Shown here: one piece after another, positions 45,396 through 57,330 of the stretch
Layout of the letters: each line of letters opens with the position of its first letter
How positions within the stretch are numbered: the stretch's first letter is position 1
From: Ursus arctos
Taxonomy: Eukaryota; Chordata; Mammalia; Carnivora; Ursidae
Assembly: GCF_023065955.2 (NCBI RefSeq)
Contig: NW_026622874.1
Location: 6,988,001-7,052,000 of the forward strand
Length of the DNA stretch: 64,000 nucleotides
Direction of reading: 5' to 3'
Position numbers and translations under genes: made by a program
Notes under the pieces: generated by a model
Told to the model about the DNA's origin: nothing
Databases searched by the model: none
The model's input: the letters and a program-made list of their open reading frames with translations, nothing else

Positions 45396-48300
45396 CCCGG
45401 CAGCATCCTACTGAGCACCCCCAACGTGGGCTTATTACTGTGTCCACAGCGAGCCCCAGCACGCTGTCTCTGATTCTCTTTGGACCGTGCCTCACAAGAG
45501 TGCACTTCTCGATGAAAAACTCCATGAATTCATCCTGTGCATGAAGACGGAGGTGCCTGTGGGGATTGGAAAGGCCTTGGCTGAACCTTCGGGTCTGGGT
45601 AGACCTTGGGCTGGTTGCCTGGTGGGCCGGCCCGTGGCCTGCTTCCTCACTTTCCTGGCTGTGAAGGAAGGATGAGAAATTTTGGCCTCAGAATGGAGAA
45701 AAACGGAAGAAGGGAATCTGACCAAGGTTTCCTGAGACGTTGGCAGGGAGCTCTGAGGCCTCTTAGAAGCAACATATGAGTCCCAGGCAACATGACCATC
45801 TTAGCAAGTCTTAGAGCTCCTGGTCTTAAGCTCAGGGGAATACCCCTTCCGTCGTCACACTGGATGTGTGAATGCATGCCCAACATCTAATCTAACGTCT
45901 TTCCGTGTCTCAGCTCTCTACCCAGGTGGTGAACTCCCTGAAGCCGGGTCAGGAGCTCCTGTTTTTCTGGAGCCTTCTCTGAGCGTCTGGCAGCACCTGG
46001 CAGCTCTTTGTATTTGCTTACTGTCTGACTCGCGCGTTAAGAAAAGACCCTGAAAGGAAAGAGGCTTCTGGAAGAGTCTTCTAGGGAGTAAGGGCCTTCT
46101 CTCTGCCTCCCAGAACCATCTTGAGGCCCCCGCTAGCTGGGAGGGCCGCACTGCCTCAGGTGGGGTGCGGGGGGCCCAGGCCTGACCACCCAGGTGTCCC
46201 CTCCCCTCCTTCCACAAGCCAAACACTTCAGCACCTCTGCACACCTTCGGCACCTGACCCGACCCTGTTCCTTCTGGGCGATTTCTGTCAGCCAACCTGT
46301 CTTGCCATTTCCTGTGAGGGAGGCCTTGGAAGTGCTCGGGGAGGCAGTCCCAGGCGGCAGGGAGGCCCAGAGCCCCGCAGCTTGGACCTGACGCCGGAGG
46401 GGCCGGGCTGGGGGTAGGGTTGGCTCTGCGTGAGAACACTCTCACCATCAAGCTGCCTTTGAGCCAGGCCCCTGGGGCCACCCCTCCGCCCGCTTTCATT
46501 TTGTTGATTGGAGATTGTGTCCCTGAATAGAGCTTAATGTCCTTTGGAAATTATCTGTTCTTTTTTTCTCTTTAAAAAAATGTCTCCTGCTTTCTCCATT
46601 TGGTTTAGGTTGTCACTGTGTCCCTGCCTGCTGAAGGTGGATGATGGGCCCCCGGAGGATGGGAGCGATCACCGTCACCCGTGGTCTGCTCTGAGGCCAA
46701 ACTGGGGCTGGGTGGGTGGGAGGGAGGGAGAGTCTCTGGGGAATGAGTCCTGGGAGACGTTTTCTCTCTGGTCTCCTGTTGGGTGGGAGCAGGGGGAAGG
46801 GAGCCTGGGGGGAGGTGGGGCAGGGCATCCCGAGCAGAGGCTGAGGGAGCGGGGGAGCTGGGAATGGATCTGAGGCTTGGGATGGCTGGGCAGCGGGGCA
46901 GGAGAAGGGCGATTCAGAGGCCCACCTGGGCCGGAGAGCCCGGGGACCAGAAGCCAGGCTGGGAGGCAGCGGGGCCCGGGGCTCGGCTGGGCGGCCACCC
47001 GCTTCAGCCCGCCCTCTGACACCGGACGACACAGGATGGCGAGATGTGCCCGGTGCAACGCCAGTGACGAGCTTCGCCTTCTTAGAGCAGCGAGCCGCCA
47101 GGCGAAGGCAGGGCTCCTCTCGCGTGAGAAAGACTCAGGATGCTGGTGAGTTCTGCGCCCTCGAAGAGCCCAGGCCTGTAGGAAGGGAAGTGACCAGCAT
47201 CCTGGGCCCCTGCACCTCCTGCCAAAACAGCAGAACAGCCAACCGGGTTTTGCAAGAGTGAGTGAATATTTATGCATCTATACAAGGAAGCGTTTAACGT
47301 ATTGTACCGCTTAATCCCAATAGCCCCGAGGTCTGTGTACCGATGAGCAAACGAAGACTTGGAGGGGCACGAAGGTAGCCAGGGGTCACAGGACCAGAGA
47401 GGGGCCGACAGCCCAGCCGTGCTTGGCGTCCAGGGACCGAGGCTTTGTGGAATGAAGACCAGGGCTTGTCCCTGCTCCCTAATCCCCTCCGGGGCCCAGA
47501 AACTAGGAAGGCCGGTGCCTGCAAATACGCCTCAGGAGTGTGTTCCGATTCGGCTCGTATCCCTCTCCTGTGCTCTCCCCTCCCCTGCTGCCCCCCGGCC
47601 CCCTTTCCCTGTCCAAGAAGGCATAGATTCATTATTTGATGGGCCGGGTCTCATGGTGTGAGCGTTATTCTAGATGCTGGGCTTGAGACTGCACAGAGCA
47701 GACAGAACTGCATGCCCGGGGGGAGCTGGTCCTGCCTCCAGCCAGGACACGGACGTTTGTCCGAGAGACCAGGTTCCCACTGAGCCTTGTCAGTGGTGCG
47801 GGGATCGGAGGGTTTGGGGGAGACTGGAGCGGACTCTCCCTCCCCAGCGTGGCCCGCTCGTGTGCTCATGGCTGCCCGATGTGGGCTCCATGCTGGTCTG
47901 CTGTGGCCTCCTCCCCTGCCCGTGGCTTGCACCCCAGGAGGGGCTTCTAAGCCAAGCTGGGCCAGCTGGCATTTTTGCCCCAGGGCCTGGAATTGAGACT
48001 AAAAGTCTCTTTCTGGGCCGATCTCTTGACCACGTGAAAACCCAAGAGTTAAGGCATCATTATCAAATGATTTTTTGATTTAATTTTGCGACTCTGTGCA
48101 CAGAGAGCTGAGAAAGTGCATCAGAGAGCAGGAAGAGTAGAGTGGACGTGGACGCAGAGGTGTGGAGAGACGCTTCCCATACCTTCCAGCTCCCAATTTC
48201 GGCACGGTCCTGCGGCCTCGGCTTCGGTGACTTGTCCTTTCCTGCACAAGCTGGCTCGAGGTGGCTTCGGCCACTCATAACCAGTCATTGTCACCTTCAA

Positions 48301-48636
48301 CGTGAGCAAAAACTTTCTGTTAGGGGCAGAAGCTGCAGGCCTCGCGCTGCCTCGAGATGATTAGGTGTGGGAGTGACGGTCAAACGGGGCGAGAGCAGGG
48401 CTCACCGGGGGTGCTCCCCTGTCCCCACCCACCTCTCCTCCCAGGCCAAGGCCCCGGAATGAAAACTGATCGGGATATCCACAGAGCGGGACCTTCCCCT
48501 AAATCTACTCTTTGTACTGGATCAGACTGTCTGAGCCACGCACACTTTCCTCCTCACTCTCAGGCCTAGGAAGGAGTAAACACTGCGGGAAAAGCAAAAG
48601 AAGGACAACGATGAACTCCCTTCGAAACTGTGGGTC
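45396..48636. other. Intergenic, GC-rich, no gene recognised
   Basis: 3.2 kb with one MIR and no other recognised repeat. GC-rich frames around 46600-47280 overlap on both strands and are unrecognisable. Confidence 0.4.
47270..47420 (-). repeat. MIR fragment
   Basis: Complement MIR core: 'TACCGCTTAATCCCAATAGCCCCGAGG', 'GAGCAAACGAAGACTTGGAG' and 'CAGGGGTCACAGGACC'. Confidence 0.65.
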
Positions 48637-48817
48637 CGGGACACCTGGGGGGCTCAGTCGGTGAAGGTGAAGCGTCTGCCTTTGGCTCAGGTCGTGCTCC
48701 TGGGGTCCTGAGTTGTGCTCCCTGCTCAGTGGGGAGTCTGTTTCTCCCTCTCTCTCTGTCCTTCCCCCTGCCTGTACACTCTCTCTCAAATAAATAAATA
48801 AAATCTTTAAAAAAAAT
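48637..48817 (+). mobile_element. Can-SINE
   Basis: Sense copy with a small internal duplication ('GGTGAAGGTGAAGCG'). TSD AAACTGTGGGT at 48625-48635 and 48818-48828. Confidence 0.92.
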
Positions 48818-49084
48818 AAACTGTGGGTACAGCAACGGAGTGACGGATGGCCGTCAGTATTGATCACCTCAAGATCATTGCAAACTTAGCAAGAATCAGC
48901 TGCTGGGTCATGGACTTTCTGGGAAGGCCAAGTGTGGTCTGCTGAAAGGGATTGCGCGTCAGCCACAGAAAGCTTCTCATTTCAAGGCCTGCCTGGCTCC
49001 CACCCGCCCTCCAGGCCCCAGTGTTCGCTGGGAAGTCTTCCCTGAGGTTAGGTTGGAGAACTCCTTCCTGTTACAGAACTTTCT

Positions 49085-49200
49085 TCCAGTACACATCTCA
49101 CCGTTTAAATGGCCTGTAAGCTTCTGGAGAGTAAGAGACCGTGTACCTAGCTCAGTACCTGGCATGGTGGAAGTGTAATACATATTTATTCATCAAAGGA
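49085..49200 (+). repeat. L2 3' end
   Basis: 'GTAAGCTTCTGGAGAGTAAGAGACC..CTCAGTACCTGGCATGG..ATATTTATTCATC' is the L2 3' terminal pattern in sense orientation. Confidence 0.75.
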
Positions 49201-50454
49201 CTGAACTTAGGCATTAATGTAGTACTACCTACCAAGTCTTCATACCCCAACTTGTACGGGTGACCATATATTCTGTGCGTCATCACACTATGAGACAGAC
49301 TCACGTATGTGTGTTTTAGAGAGAGAGAGAGCAGATAGGATTCAGGTGCCCTAGGCTAGCTAGACATTCCAGGACCTTCAGTCAAACAAGACTCATCCTT
49401 TGGGATTAAATTAGACTTCATACGACAGATACAAGGGCTCGTTCTCTGGTGTCAAAGGAGTCCAGAGGAATGCAGTTCTGGGTAGGCATGGCACCTCCAT
49501 GAAGTTATCAGGAACCCCAAGCTGCTCTGGCTTTCTCCAACACTATCTGTAGCAGGGGCTTCCATCCCCAAGGTTGCCTCATGGTTCAAGAGGGCTGCAG
49601 CACATCAGCCATCACATCTGCATTCCAGGCAGAAGGATAGAGGGAGAATGGCAAACGGCAATAGACAGGCAACCTGCCACCTGAGTCTAAGCAGATGTCT
49701 TGAAAGTTGCACATACCACCTCTCTGCTACCTCATTGGCCAGGAAAGCTTGCCAATGTAGACTTCAGCTGGGCACAGTGCTGCCACAAATCAACTTGGAG
49801 TTTTACAATCAGGGGGAAAGGAAATCAGGCCTCATGCAGGAACCTGCAGTCTCTGACCCCGTCTCTAAGCAAAACTGTCAGAAAGGGCCTCTTTTTGAAT
49901 AAGTTTTAAAAAATCCACAGATCTATAGGCAGGTCCCCTTTGCTGTCCATCTCGGTGCCCTTTGATGGAGGGGCTAGCGAGCCCTACTTTCATCTCCACG
50001 TGGAGAACTGCGAGAAGCATGGGGGGTGGCCCTGTGCTCTGCTTATGCTCATCACAGGCACTTTACTACGAGACAGGGCCTCGTGAAGAGTCCGTGGCAG
50101 ACAAGCTGTGGAAAGGCTCTTTAGGGCACGTCTCTCGAGAGGTGAGTTGACTTAGCCCCAGTGGGTACTGACCACGGTGGTCCATGAAGCACTGTACATT
50201 CGGGGCCCTGCTGTGGGATTAGAAGCCTGGATACTCTGTGTGGCGGGCCGCGTGCTGGTCTCCAGGACGAGGAGGAGGACCCCTTCCCTGGCCTCATCCC
50301 CCTGGGCACGGGGTCCCCAGCAGCCACACTTCCATCATCTTCCCCCATGCCGTGGGCAGAATCTCTAATCAGCATGTCTCCTCCAACAGCAGCTCACTTT
50401 CCTCTGAGATTGGAAGCGTCTGGAGGTAGGGCAAGCGTGATAAGGGAAACGTGG
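49201..50454. other. Intergenic with an unassigned ancient repeat
   Basis: 49480-49830 resembles a common old mammalian repeat ('GGGCTTCCATCCCCAAGG', 'CAGCCATCACATCTGCATTCCAGGC'), family not assigned. The rest is unique. Confidence 0.4.
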
Positions 50455-50665
50455 GACAGTCAGCATGCGCTCTGCGCTGGAACCCTGGCCCTGCTCTTTG
50501 TTTTCTGGGTGGCTTTGCTAACTTGAACCCCCAAGTGTCCATTTCCTCGGGTAAAATGGGAGCGGCGGTGACACCCACCCCGGGGGACTCAACAAGCTGG
50601 TGTTGGCGGATGTGTTCGGCAGAGTGTCCAGAGTACGATTGGCACTCCATAAAAGCTGGGTGAGT
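50455..50665 (+). repeat. MIR element
   Basis: Sense MIR: 'GGAACCCTGGCCCTGC' tRNA-side, 'CATTTCCTCGGGTAAAATGGGAGC' core, and 'GTACGATTGGCACTCCATAAAAGC' at the 3' side. Confidence 0.8.
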
Positions 50666-51454
50666 GTGCGTCGGAGAAAGCAGAAGGAGACGGCCACAGC
50701 CATCGTGAGCGCTCAAGCCCCGAAAGAAGCTTCTGGGACATGAGGGAAAGGTGCAACCCTGGCATCTGGGCCGGGATCCCAGGAAGGGATGGGCACTCAG
50801 GGCGGTGCAGCTAGCGGGCTCCAGAAGGCTGGCTGGGCGCAGGGAGCCGACTCACTTCCTGTCCCGGGGACGCGGTGCTCGGCACGACGTTATTGATTCT
50901 GTGGTTCGAGTTGCCAAAGGGAGGGCGAGGGACCGGGCTTCATCACGGAAAGCACTTATGCCAATGGTACTTTCTATTTGGCAATTATTCTCATTGTCTC
51001 TCCTTCAAACAGTCTCGGTGCTAGCGTATCTCCAGGTCATGGGAGGACCTGGCTGGAGAGACTACCGAATGTTCCGCTCCCTCTTACCCGAGCCGGCAGG
51101 GCCTCTCCAGGCACAGACACACAACCACCAGAGAAACGCAGGCACGTTTCTCTCGGGCACGACACTGTTGTTCCTCGCAGCTCAGGGCAAGAGGTGAAAA
51201 GTGACCTTTTCCACCCAAGTCACGAGTTGATCTGCTGACAGCAAGTTCTGGAGCAGGGATGTTGGCGCTCTTCCAGGGAGCACGTCGCCCTGCAGAGTCC
51301 TGGAGATGGGCGAGGAGTGGGCAGGGGTAACATAGCCAGCACCTGGGTTCAGCAGCTGAAAGAAATTACCGCGGGAGCGTGGTCCCCGTGGGGGGAGGAG
51401 GAAGGGAGGGGGAGGGGGAGGCTCAGCACAGAAGCAGATCCAGGGGTCAAAGTC
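50666..51454. other. Intergenic, no gene recognised
   Basis: Unique GC-moderate sequence; the 148-codon frame at 50751-51197 is not recognisable and has no splice context. Confidence 0.4.
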
Positions 51455-51580
51455 AGGGCAGCCCCACTTAATTGCACCTGCTGTGTGCAGGGCCCTGGAC
51501 TCATTTCTTTGCAAGGACTCTGTTAGGCAGGTATGATCTTTATCCCCTGTTACAGAGGCTGGGGCCTGAGCTGGGACAGT
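51455..51580 (-). repeat. MIR fragment
   Basis: Complement MIR: 'TTAATTGCACCTGCTGTGTGCAGGGCCCTGG' start and 'CTTTATCCCCTGTTACAGAGGC'. Confidence 0.7.
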
Positions 51581-52767
51581 CCTGCTCCCAACTCCCGGAC
51601 CTTCACTGTTCTCCCCACGCTGCCTCCCAGGATGGTACTGAGTGGGAGCCCATGGAGCTCAGCGTGGGGCCCCGGCTCTGGGGACCAGCGCCCCTCATCC
51701 GGGAAACTTGTGCCTCTGACCACAGGAGCATCGCAATCCGTCCCTGATACCAGAAGAGAAACACTCTTGGCATGGGCCCTGCCGGACGGGTCAGTTTTCA
51801 GAGGACAGGATGTTTAGTGAGCTTCTCTTGAGCTGCACCAAGAACATGCTGAACCTTCCAGGCCTGATTGGCGAGGTGAATTAGGAGGACAGGGCTGGTT
51901 GCTTTTCCTCCTTCACTAAAGCCCGTGGGCACCTGCAATCAGCCCCCAGACTCAGGCTGGCCTCACGCCTTCCTTGGCCTGGGAACAGTTTATCGAGTCC
52001 AAAGAACGCATTTCGTTTCATAGAATTCCAATACCAGAGCGGCTCTCTCTGCTCGCTGGGGCAGAGCCCCTCCTCTCTTCCGGAAAAATCCCAAGGAACA
52101 AGTGTCTTGCGTTAAGGGGTTGATCCAGCACAGAAGCGGCTCGTGCAGCCCGCTCCGGACCCGGAGTGTTGGGAGGATTCCGAAGCGTTGGGCGTACGCA
52201 CCTGCCCCCGCCCCCCGCCCTGTTCGCTAGCTGCTGGGTAGTCACAACCGTCTACTGTTAGCTCGCCAGACAGGCCTCCGCAGGCAAGCTGCTGGGGGTG
52301 GGGGGCGTCTTTAGCTGGATGGGAAAGTGGACGTGCCGTCCGACCTACAGAAGACATGTGTCACCCTCTGTCTCTGGTCCTCCCTAAGGCCTTTTCCAAA
52401 CCAGGTGCTTTGTGCGATGCCGCGAGCTGGCCCTGGTCACTCAGACCCCCCCCCCCCCCCCCCCCCCCCGTGCTGCCTGCTGGCTTCCCAGCCCAGACGC
52501 AGGTGCCTGCCTCTCCCGTTGGGAGGCTGCCAAATCTCTGGTAGTATTCTAAAGCAGCCATTGAAATGCCAGATGACAAAATTTCCCTTGGAGATGGAGA
52601 CATTGCGATTCGGATAATGGCAGAATCCTGGAACCTGTGACAGATTCGCTTTCCAGGGGCTGGGAGGGGCGAGTCAGTGCTCCAGGCCCCCATCTGAGCT
52701 CAGCCAAACGACCTTTTCTCTTTTTTTGTTTCGTATTCTGACCGTGCATACAGATTTCATTTGAAAG
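51581..52767. other. Intergenic, no gene recognised
   Basis: Unique sequence with one long poly(C) run. Chance frames only. Confidence 0.4.
52446..52469. repeat. Poly(C) run, 24 bases
   Basis: Uninterrupted C24 (G24 on the other strand). Its length is likely to be uncertain in the assembly. Confidence 0.97.
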
Positions 52768-52948
52768 AGTTTTTTTTTTTTTTTAAGATTATTTACTTAT
52801 TTGAGAGAGAGATAACGGAGGTGGTGCAGAGGGAGAAGCAGGCTCCCCGCTGAGCAGGGAGACCGACACGGGACTCGATCCCAGGACCCGGCGATCATGA
52901 CCTGAGCCGAAGGCAAACGCTTACCCGACTGAGCCACCCAGGCGCCTG
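52768..52948 (-). mobile_element. Can-SINE
   Basis: Complement orientation with T-run tail and 'GAGCCACCCAGGCGCC' head, ending 30 bp before the exon-like block at 52979. Confidence 0.92.
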
Positions 52949-52978
52949 AGAGTTCTATCTTTCTTGGAATGTCCACAG

Positions 52979-53038
52979 AGGCCTGACCTGCATTATCGCT
53001 ATGCCATCTATGAGCAGCTACACAGAATTTTGAAAGAG
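52979..53038 (+). other. Exon-like 60-bp open block, function unknown
   Basis: A pyrimidine-rich tract and CCACAG acceptor (AG at 52977-52978) precede 60 bp that translate without stop as 20 codons (RPDLHYRYAIYE.. to ..RILKE), followed by the donor GTAAAC (GT at 53039-53040). It is phase 0 on both sides. The codons give an amphipathic-looking charged/aromatic peptide rather than low complexity. I do not recognise it as part of any gene. It could be an orphan or alternative 5' exon, an old pseudogene exon, or chance. Confidence 0.25.
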
Positions 53039-53040
53039 GT

Positions 53041-54589
53041 AAACCCAGAGGGAGAGGAAGTTAGCCGTTGGGTCCGAGGAAAAGCTACAAAGGTCACCGG
53101 GGCATCAGCAGGGCCCGTGAAGGTGTCTCCACACCAGCAACACCACCTGCTGGCTTCTGGAGAAGATGGATCCTGGCTGAGAGGACCCCTCAGCCTCTCT
53201 CCTTTGGGAAATAGGAAAATCCCAATTCAAATGATTAATCCAAGGTAATCATCCTGTACAAAAGACTCCCAAGTAATCCGGAGCAAAAAAAAAAAAAAAG
53301 CAAAATGAAGTCATGAATTGCTTTCAAACATAGCCCCCACCTGTCCTGAAAGACGCCACCAAGCGCTGTTCCAGGGTCAAGCCCAGGCATCAACAGACGC
53401 TACCAAGTCTGACTTGCCCTTTTCCCTCTTCTCCTGGGCGGCGTGAACCTCTGACTACAGAGACCCAGAAAGGTGAGCCATTTAGCTGGTGGCCTCTTTT
53501 AGAGGGAAACAGGAGGCCAGGGCTCCAGCCTGCCGTTGTCCCGAGAGGTCCCCGCTCCCAGGTTTTGTGCCGTAACCTGGCAGCCCGTCCCGCCCCTCGG
53601 GGGTCCTGTCAGCGGGCAGCTAACACATCCTTCCAGGGCTTTCTCCAGCCGCCCGGTGAGTGCCTCGCCCTAGCTCTGCAGGGTTCATTCAGCCCCAGGC
53701 TGGGAGCTCTGCCACAGTGTAGGAAGGCTCTGTGTTTGCAAATCAGCGTAGTAGGGGCAGAGTGACTTGGAAGCCACTTCATTTTTCAGTTCATCAAACT
53801 CCCACTCACTGGGAAACTCTAAACCAGCGATACGAAACCTTTCTGGAGTTGTGACACCCTGGTGTCACTCACTTGACTTCATCAAACACCCACCCCTCTG
53901 AAAAATGCCACGAAGCATGTATTTATTTTTAAGATTAAGGTGAATTGAAATTGGAAAATTACCTGAGAATTTTCTGGCACTCTAGCAAAAAGGAGATTTA
54001 CTGGAGGTGACTGGAAGTCAGAGCTGGGGATCAGTACTCCACGCAGGGACTACGGGCGTCCCAGAAAGTCCCAGGGAACTTTGCTTTGCTGTCTCCCTCC
54101 CAGCGCACACGTCCTTCCCCCCCGGGCACCCCCTCCCCTGGCACCCGTGCCTCCTTGCTGCCCTGTACCTCCCTCCATGGTGCCTCAAGCAGGACGGGCC
54201 CTTCCCATCCCCTCACCCCCGCCCCGCACCTGTCTCCTTGCAATGCTGATTACCATGCACCTGACCCCAGCCCCTCCTGCAGGTGACTCTTGTAGGCCAG
54301 TTGTTGCGTCGGACAGGTGCTAACAATACCTTCTGGTTAGTAGGGTTCACAGTGGTGAAATAATCCCTTTCAGGGATATTCGAAATGGAACGGGAAGTAC
54401 TATCACATCCAGAAGAAATAATTTCGGCTGCAGTTTCAACGGGTAACAGAAATGGCTGGCGGGGAGTTGAGAGAGGAGTCCACTCCGTCTTACCGTCCTG
54501 TGCATTCTCGATACGCAGGCCTTTGCTTTAGGGCAGCATAAAAGGCCCTGGATAAGGGTCAGGTGCCCTGAATCTGGTTCTGAGTCAAC
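53041..54589. other. Intergenic, no gene recognised
   Basis: Unique sequence. C-rich frames near 54000-54300 overlap on both strands and are not recognisable. Confidence 0.4.
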
Positions 54590-54900
54590 CTAGTTCAGCC
54601 AGTATTTACTGAGCACCTGCTGTATACCTGGCATCGGAGTCCAATGATGAAAGAGACGTACCCTTTGTCCTCAGTGAGCTCCTTGTCTAGCAGGAGGCAA
54701 CTGATTCCACAGAAACTTCTCCCCCAGTGGGGGGCAGAGTGCTGTGGGAAGACAGAAGACAGGGTGATGAATTCTGCCTGGAGAAAGCGCCAGAGAATTC
54801 ATGTTTGCACTGGGCCTGTAGGGATGAGAAGGGCTTCGGCAGATCGAGAAAGTGAGGGAGGACAGCACGGGGCAAGGCTGGAACAGAAGGACAGAAGGCG
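54590..54900 (-). repeat. L2 3' region, antisense
   Basis: 'CAGTATTTACTGAGCACCTGCTG..GAGCTCCTTGTCTAGCAGGAGGC' is the complement of the L2 3' end, continuing purine-rich to the right. Confidence 0.7.
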
Positions 54901-55329
54901 ATTGCTGGGGCGGGGGGTCCGATCACATGGAGTACCACGAGGGAGGGAGCAGGACTGAAACTGAAAAGCAAGCAGGGGGTTCAGATTCTGCGGGGCTGTC
55001 CATGCCTCACTCAGGAGTGGAAACGTTAGTCTGTACTCTGTGTGGAGCCATTAACCAGAGGCCAAGCCTGATGGAAACTTCTGGAAGCTCAGCTCCCCCT
55101 TGAGTACAGACCTACCTCTTCACCTTCTAGAAGTTCAGCTGCACTCCCTCTAATTTAGCTCTTCCTTTCCTTTTTTCTCAAGTACTGTGCTTGCCTGGGA
55201 AACTTACTATTCTTCCAAAGAGAACTTGTGACTTCCTTCTTGCTTATTTCAGCGCAAATGCTGTTGGGCAAAAACCCATGTGCATGTGTGAATTAGATCT
55301 CTGTTGTGGAGATAAAGTAGTTTGGGAAA

Positions 55330-55925
55330 CGTTTGGGCAGTTAGGAGTCCATCTCCAAAACCCTAGAAATGTGCACGCTCTTTGACCTGGTAGCCCACGT
55401 CTTAGAATTCATCCCAGAGCAAGAGTGCACGAGCCCACGGATACGGGTCTATGTAATGCCGGTCCGGCGTATTGTAGTAAAACACTAAGAACCCAAAAGT
55501 CCCCAAATAAGGAATTAAGTGTAATCATGAAAATTATCCGTATAATTGTGTTTTAGGAAAGTTAACTCATTAAAAATGACAACAGATCAACACTTACAAC
55601 GAGAGAGCGAGAAAGATGTTCAAGGTTTATTACTGAAAATAATAGATTGCATCTTTAAAAAAAAAAAAAAGGGGGTGCCTGGGTGGCACAGCGGTTAAGC
55701 GTCTGCCTTCGGCTCAGGGCGTGATCCCGGCGTTGTGGGATCGAGTCCCACATCAGGCTCCTCCGCTATGAGCCTGCTTCTTCCTCTCCCACTCCCCCTG
55801 CTTGTGTTCCCTCCCTCGCTGGCTGTCTCTATCCTGTCGAATAAATAAATAAAATCTTAAAAAAAAATAATAGATTGCATCAATGTATTATATGAAATTT
55901 TTAATAACGGTCTCTGGAAACCAAC
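55330..55925 (+). mobile_element. L1 3' fragment with SINE insertion
   Basis: Diverged L1 3' UTR-type sequence ('TCTTTGACCTGGTAGCCCACGTCTTAG', 'CATTAAAAATGACAACAGATC') in sense orientation, interrupted at 55672-55863. Confidence 0.6.
55672..55863 (+). mobile_element. Young SINEC1-type Can-SINE
   Basis: Full-length sense copy. Exact 18-bp TSD AAAATAATAGATTGCATC at 55636-55653 and 55864-55881, with an A-run between the left TSD and the head. Confidence 0.94.
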
Positions 55926-56289
55926 ATCAGCAAAACGTAAATATCAATTATCTGAGAGCACAGGGGGAGGAGTGTCTGTTGGTTAAATTGTTTCTCTTTC
56001 TGTCACACCTTGCACCCGACCTCCCAGAAAACCTGTTGACTCCACACTGTCACCCTGGTCCAAGCCGCTGTCCCGCCTGCCCTGGGTCACTGACATACCC
56101 TCCCGGCCAGCCTCCTGGGAACCGTCCTCACTCCAAAGACAGCAGCCTGAACGATTCGTTTACACGGTAAGTTCGAAGGTGTTATCTTTCATACCAAAAC
56201 GTATGGAATGGCGCCACTGAGAGCAGAGCCGAATCCAGGGGGTGACTTTCGAGGTCCTGCGTAGTCTCAAGGGTCTGTCTGGTTTCCTG

Positions 56290-56480
56290 GTCCCGCTTGG
56301 CCCCTTTGCTCCCTCCTCTACAGCCACTCTGGTTTCTGCTATTCCAGCCACACGGACATTCTTGCCCCAGGGCCTTTGGACTAGCTGTCCCTTTGCCTGA
56401 ACAATCTTTCTTCTTGCTCCCCTTGGACCCGCTCCGATGTCACTGTGGCAGGCGGGGTCCCCGAGGCTGCCCCAGAGCTG
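56290..56480 (+). repeat. L2 3' region
   Basis: 'ATTCTTGCCCCAGGGCCTTTGGACTAGCTG..CCTTTGCCTGAACAATC' is a typical sense L2 block. Confidence 0.75.
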
Positions 56481-57100
56481 GTGTCAGCCCATAGGACGTT
56501 TATTGAAGAATGCTTTGTGGTCAAATCCCACAGCGGGGAGAGGAAGCAGCCCCCACGAAGCTGTCGGCCAAGCCCAAGGGGAGCTCTGACGCTGGCTGGC
56601 GTTTCAGAGCTATCCTGAGTTAGGGTGTGGGGGCAGGCCGTTCCAGGTCACGGTATGAGAGTGGTCTCAGGAAGGGACCAGACTCCTCAACAGGGAGGCT
56701 GGCAGCTGAGGCTGTGCACCGGTGGCCCCACAAGCCGTTGGGGGAACAAGGCCTTCTGTCCTTGGGAGAGCACAGCATCTGTTATAAGCCCTGCACTCAG
56801 ATCTGCTCCTTACGGGAAGTTTGGGGAGAAGCTCCCCCAGAATCCCAGGGGGCTTCTCTTGGAGAAACTTCTAAGACGAAGGTTTTGGGGAAGAGCTCCA
56901 GCCCCTGGCATTGCAGACCTTCTCTCCGTTCTAGATTCCCCTCACCCACAAATGGCATGTCTGCTGGCCCAGGTGGCTTACTTGGTGGGGGGACCTGGCC
57001 CTTCTCTCTGAGAGGTCTGTCCCCTGGCCACCGTGCCCTTCTCAGCCAGAGCTGCTGTGTTTGTCCATTAGCTGTCAAACGGGGCGAGGAAAAACCAGGA
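56481..57100. other. Intergenic or 3' flank of the ERV-L-like element
   Basis: A 3' LTR of the neighbouring retroviral remnant would be expected here on the minus strand, but I cannot recognise one. The 191-codon frame at 56627-57202 is unrecognised. Confidence 0.35.
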
Positions 57101-57101
57101 G

Positions 57102-57330
57102 TCACCCAAATGGGTCACCCGTGTGCCAGACGTGTTCCCTCTTGCCCCTCACGTGTAAGAGCGTCCTGCCTTCTGCTGATCTCGGTGCATTTTCACTGCT
57201 GACATGACGTCTGCGGGTCATTAGGCACAAGGAGCCTGGCCTAGCCCAACAGCAGCCCGAGCTCCGTGTGTCCCTGGGTGGAAGCGTTTCTTCTTTTGAA
57301 CCCAGGACCTCTGACCCTGCAGAGCCCAGA
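57102..57330 (-). pseudogene. ERV-L dUTPase-like C-terminal fragment
   Basis: Two blocks in one frame, 'GTLGSAGSEVL' and the end block 'VWHTGDPFG', match the dUTPase-like tail of ERV-L pol in order. The sequence between them is scrambled by indels. Confidence 0.65.

Noticed and set aside
46613..47277. Overlapping 139- and 200-codon minus-strand frames
   Set aside because: Proline/serine/arginine-rich low-complexity translation of G-rich DNA. It overlaps plus-strand frames equally well.
56627..57202. 191-codon plus-strand frame
   Set aside because: Overlaps the tail of the minus-strand ERV-L fossil and is not recognisable, so treated as chance.
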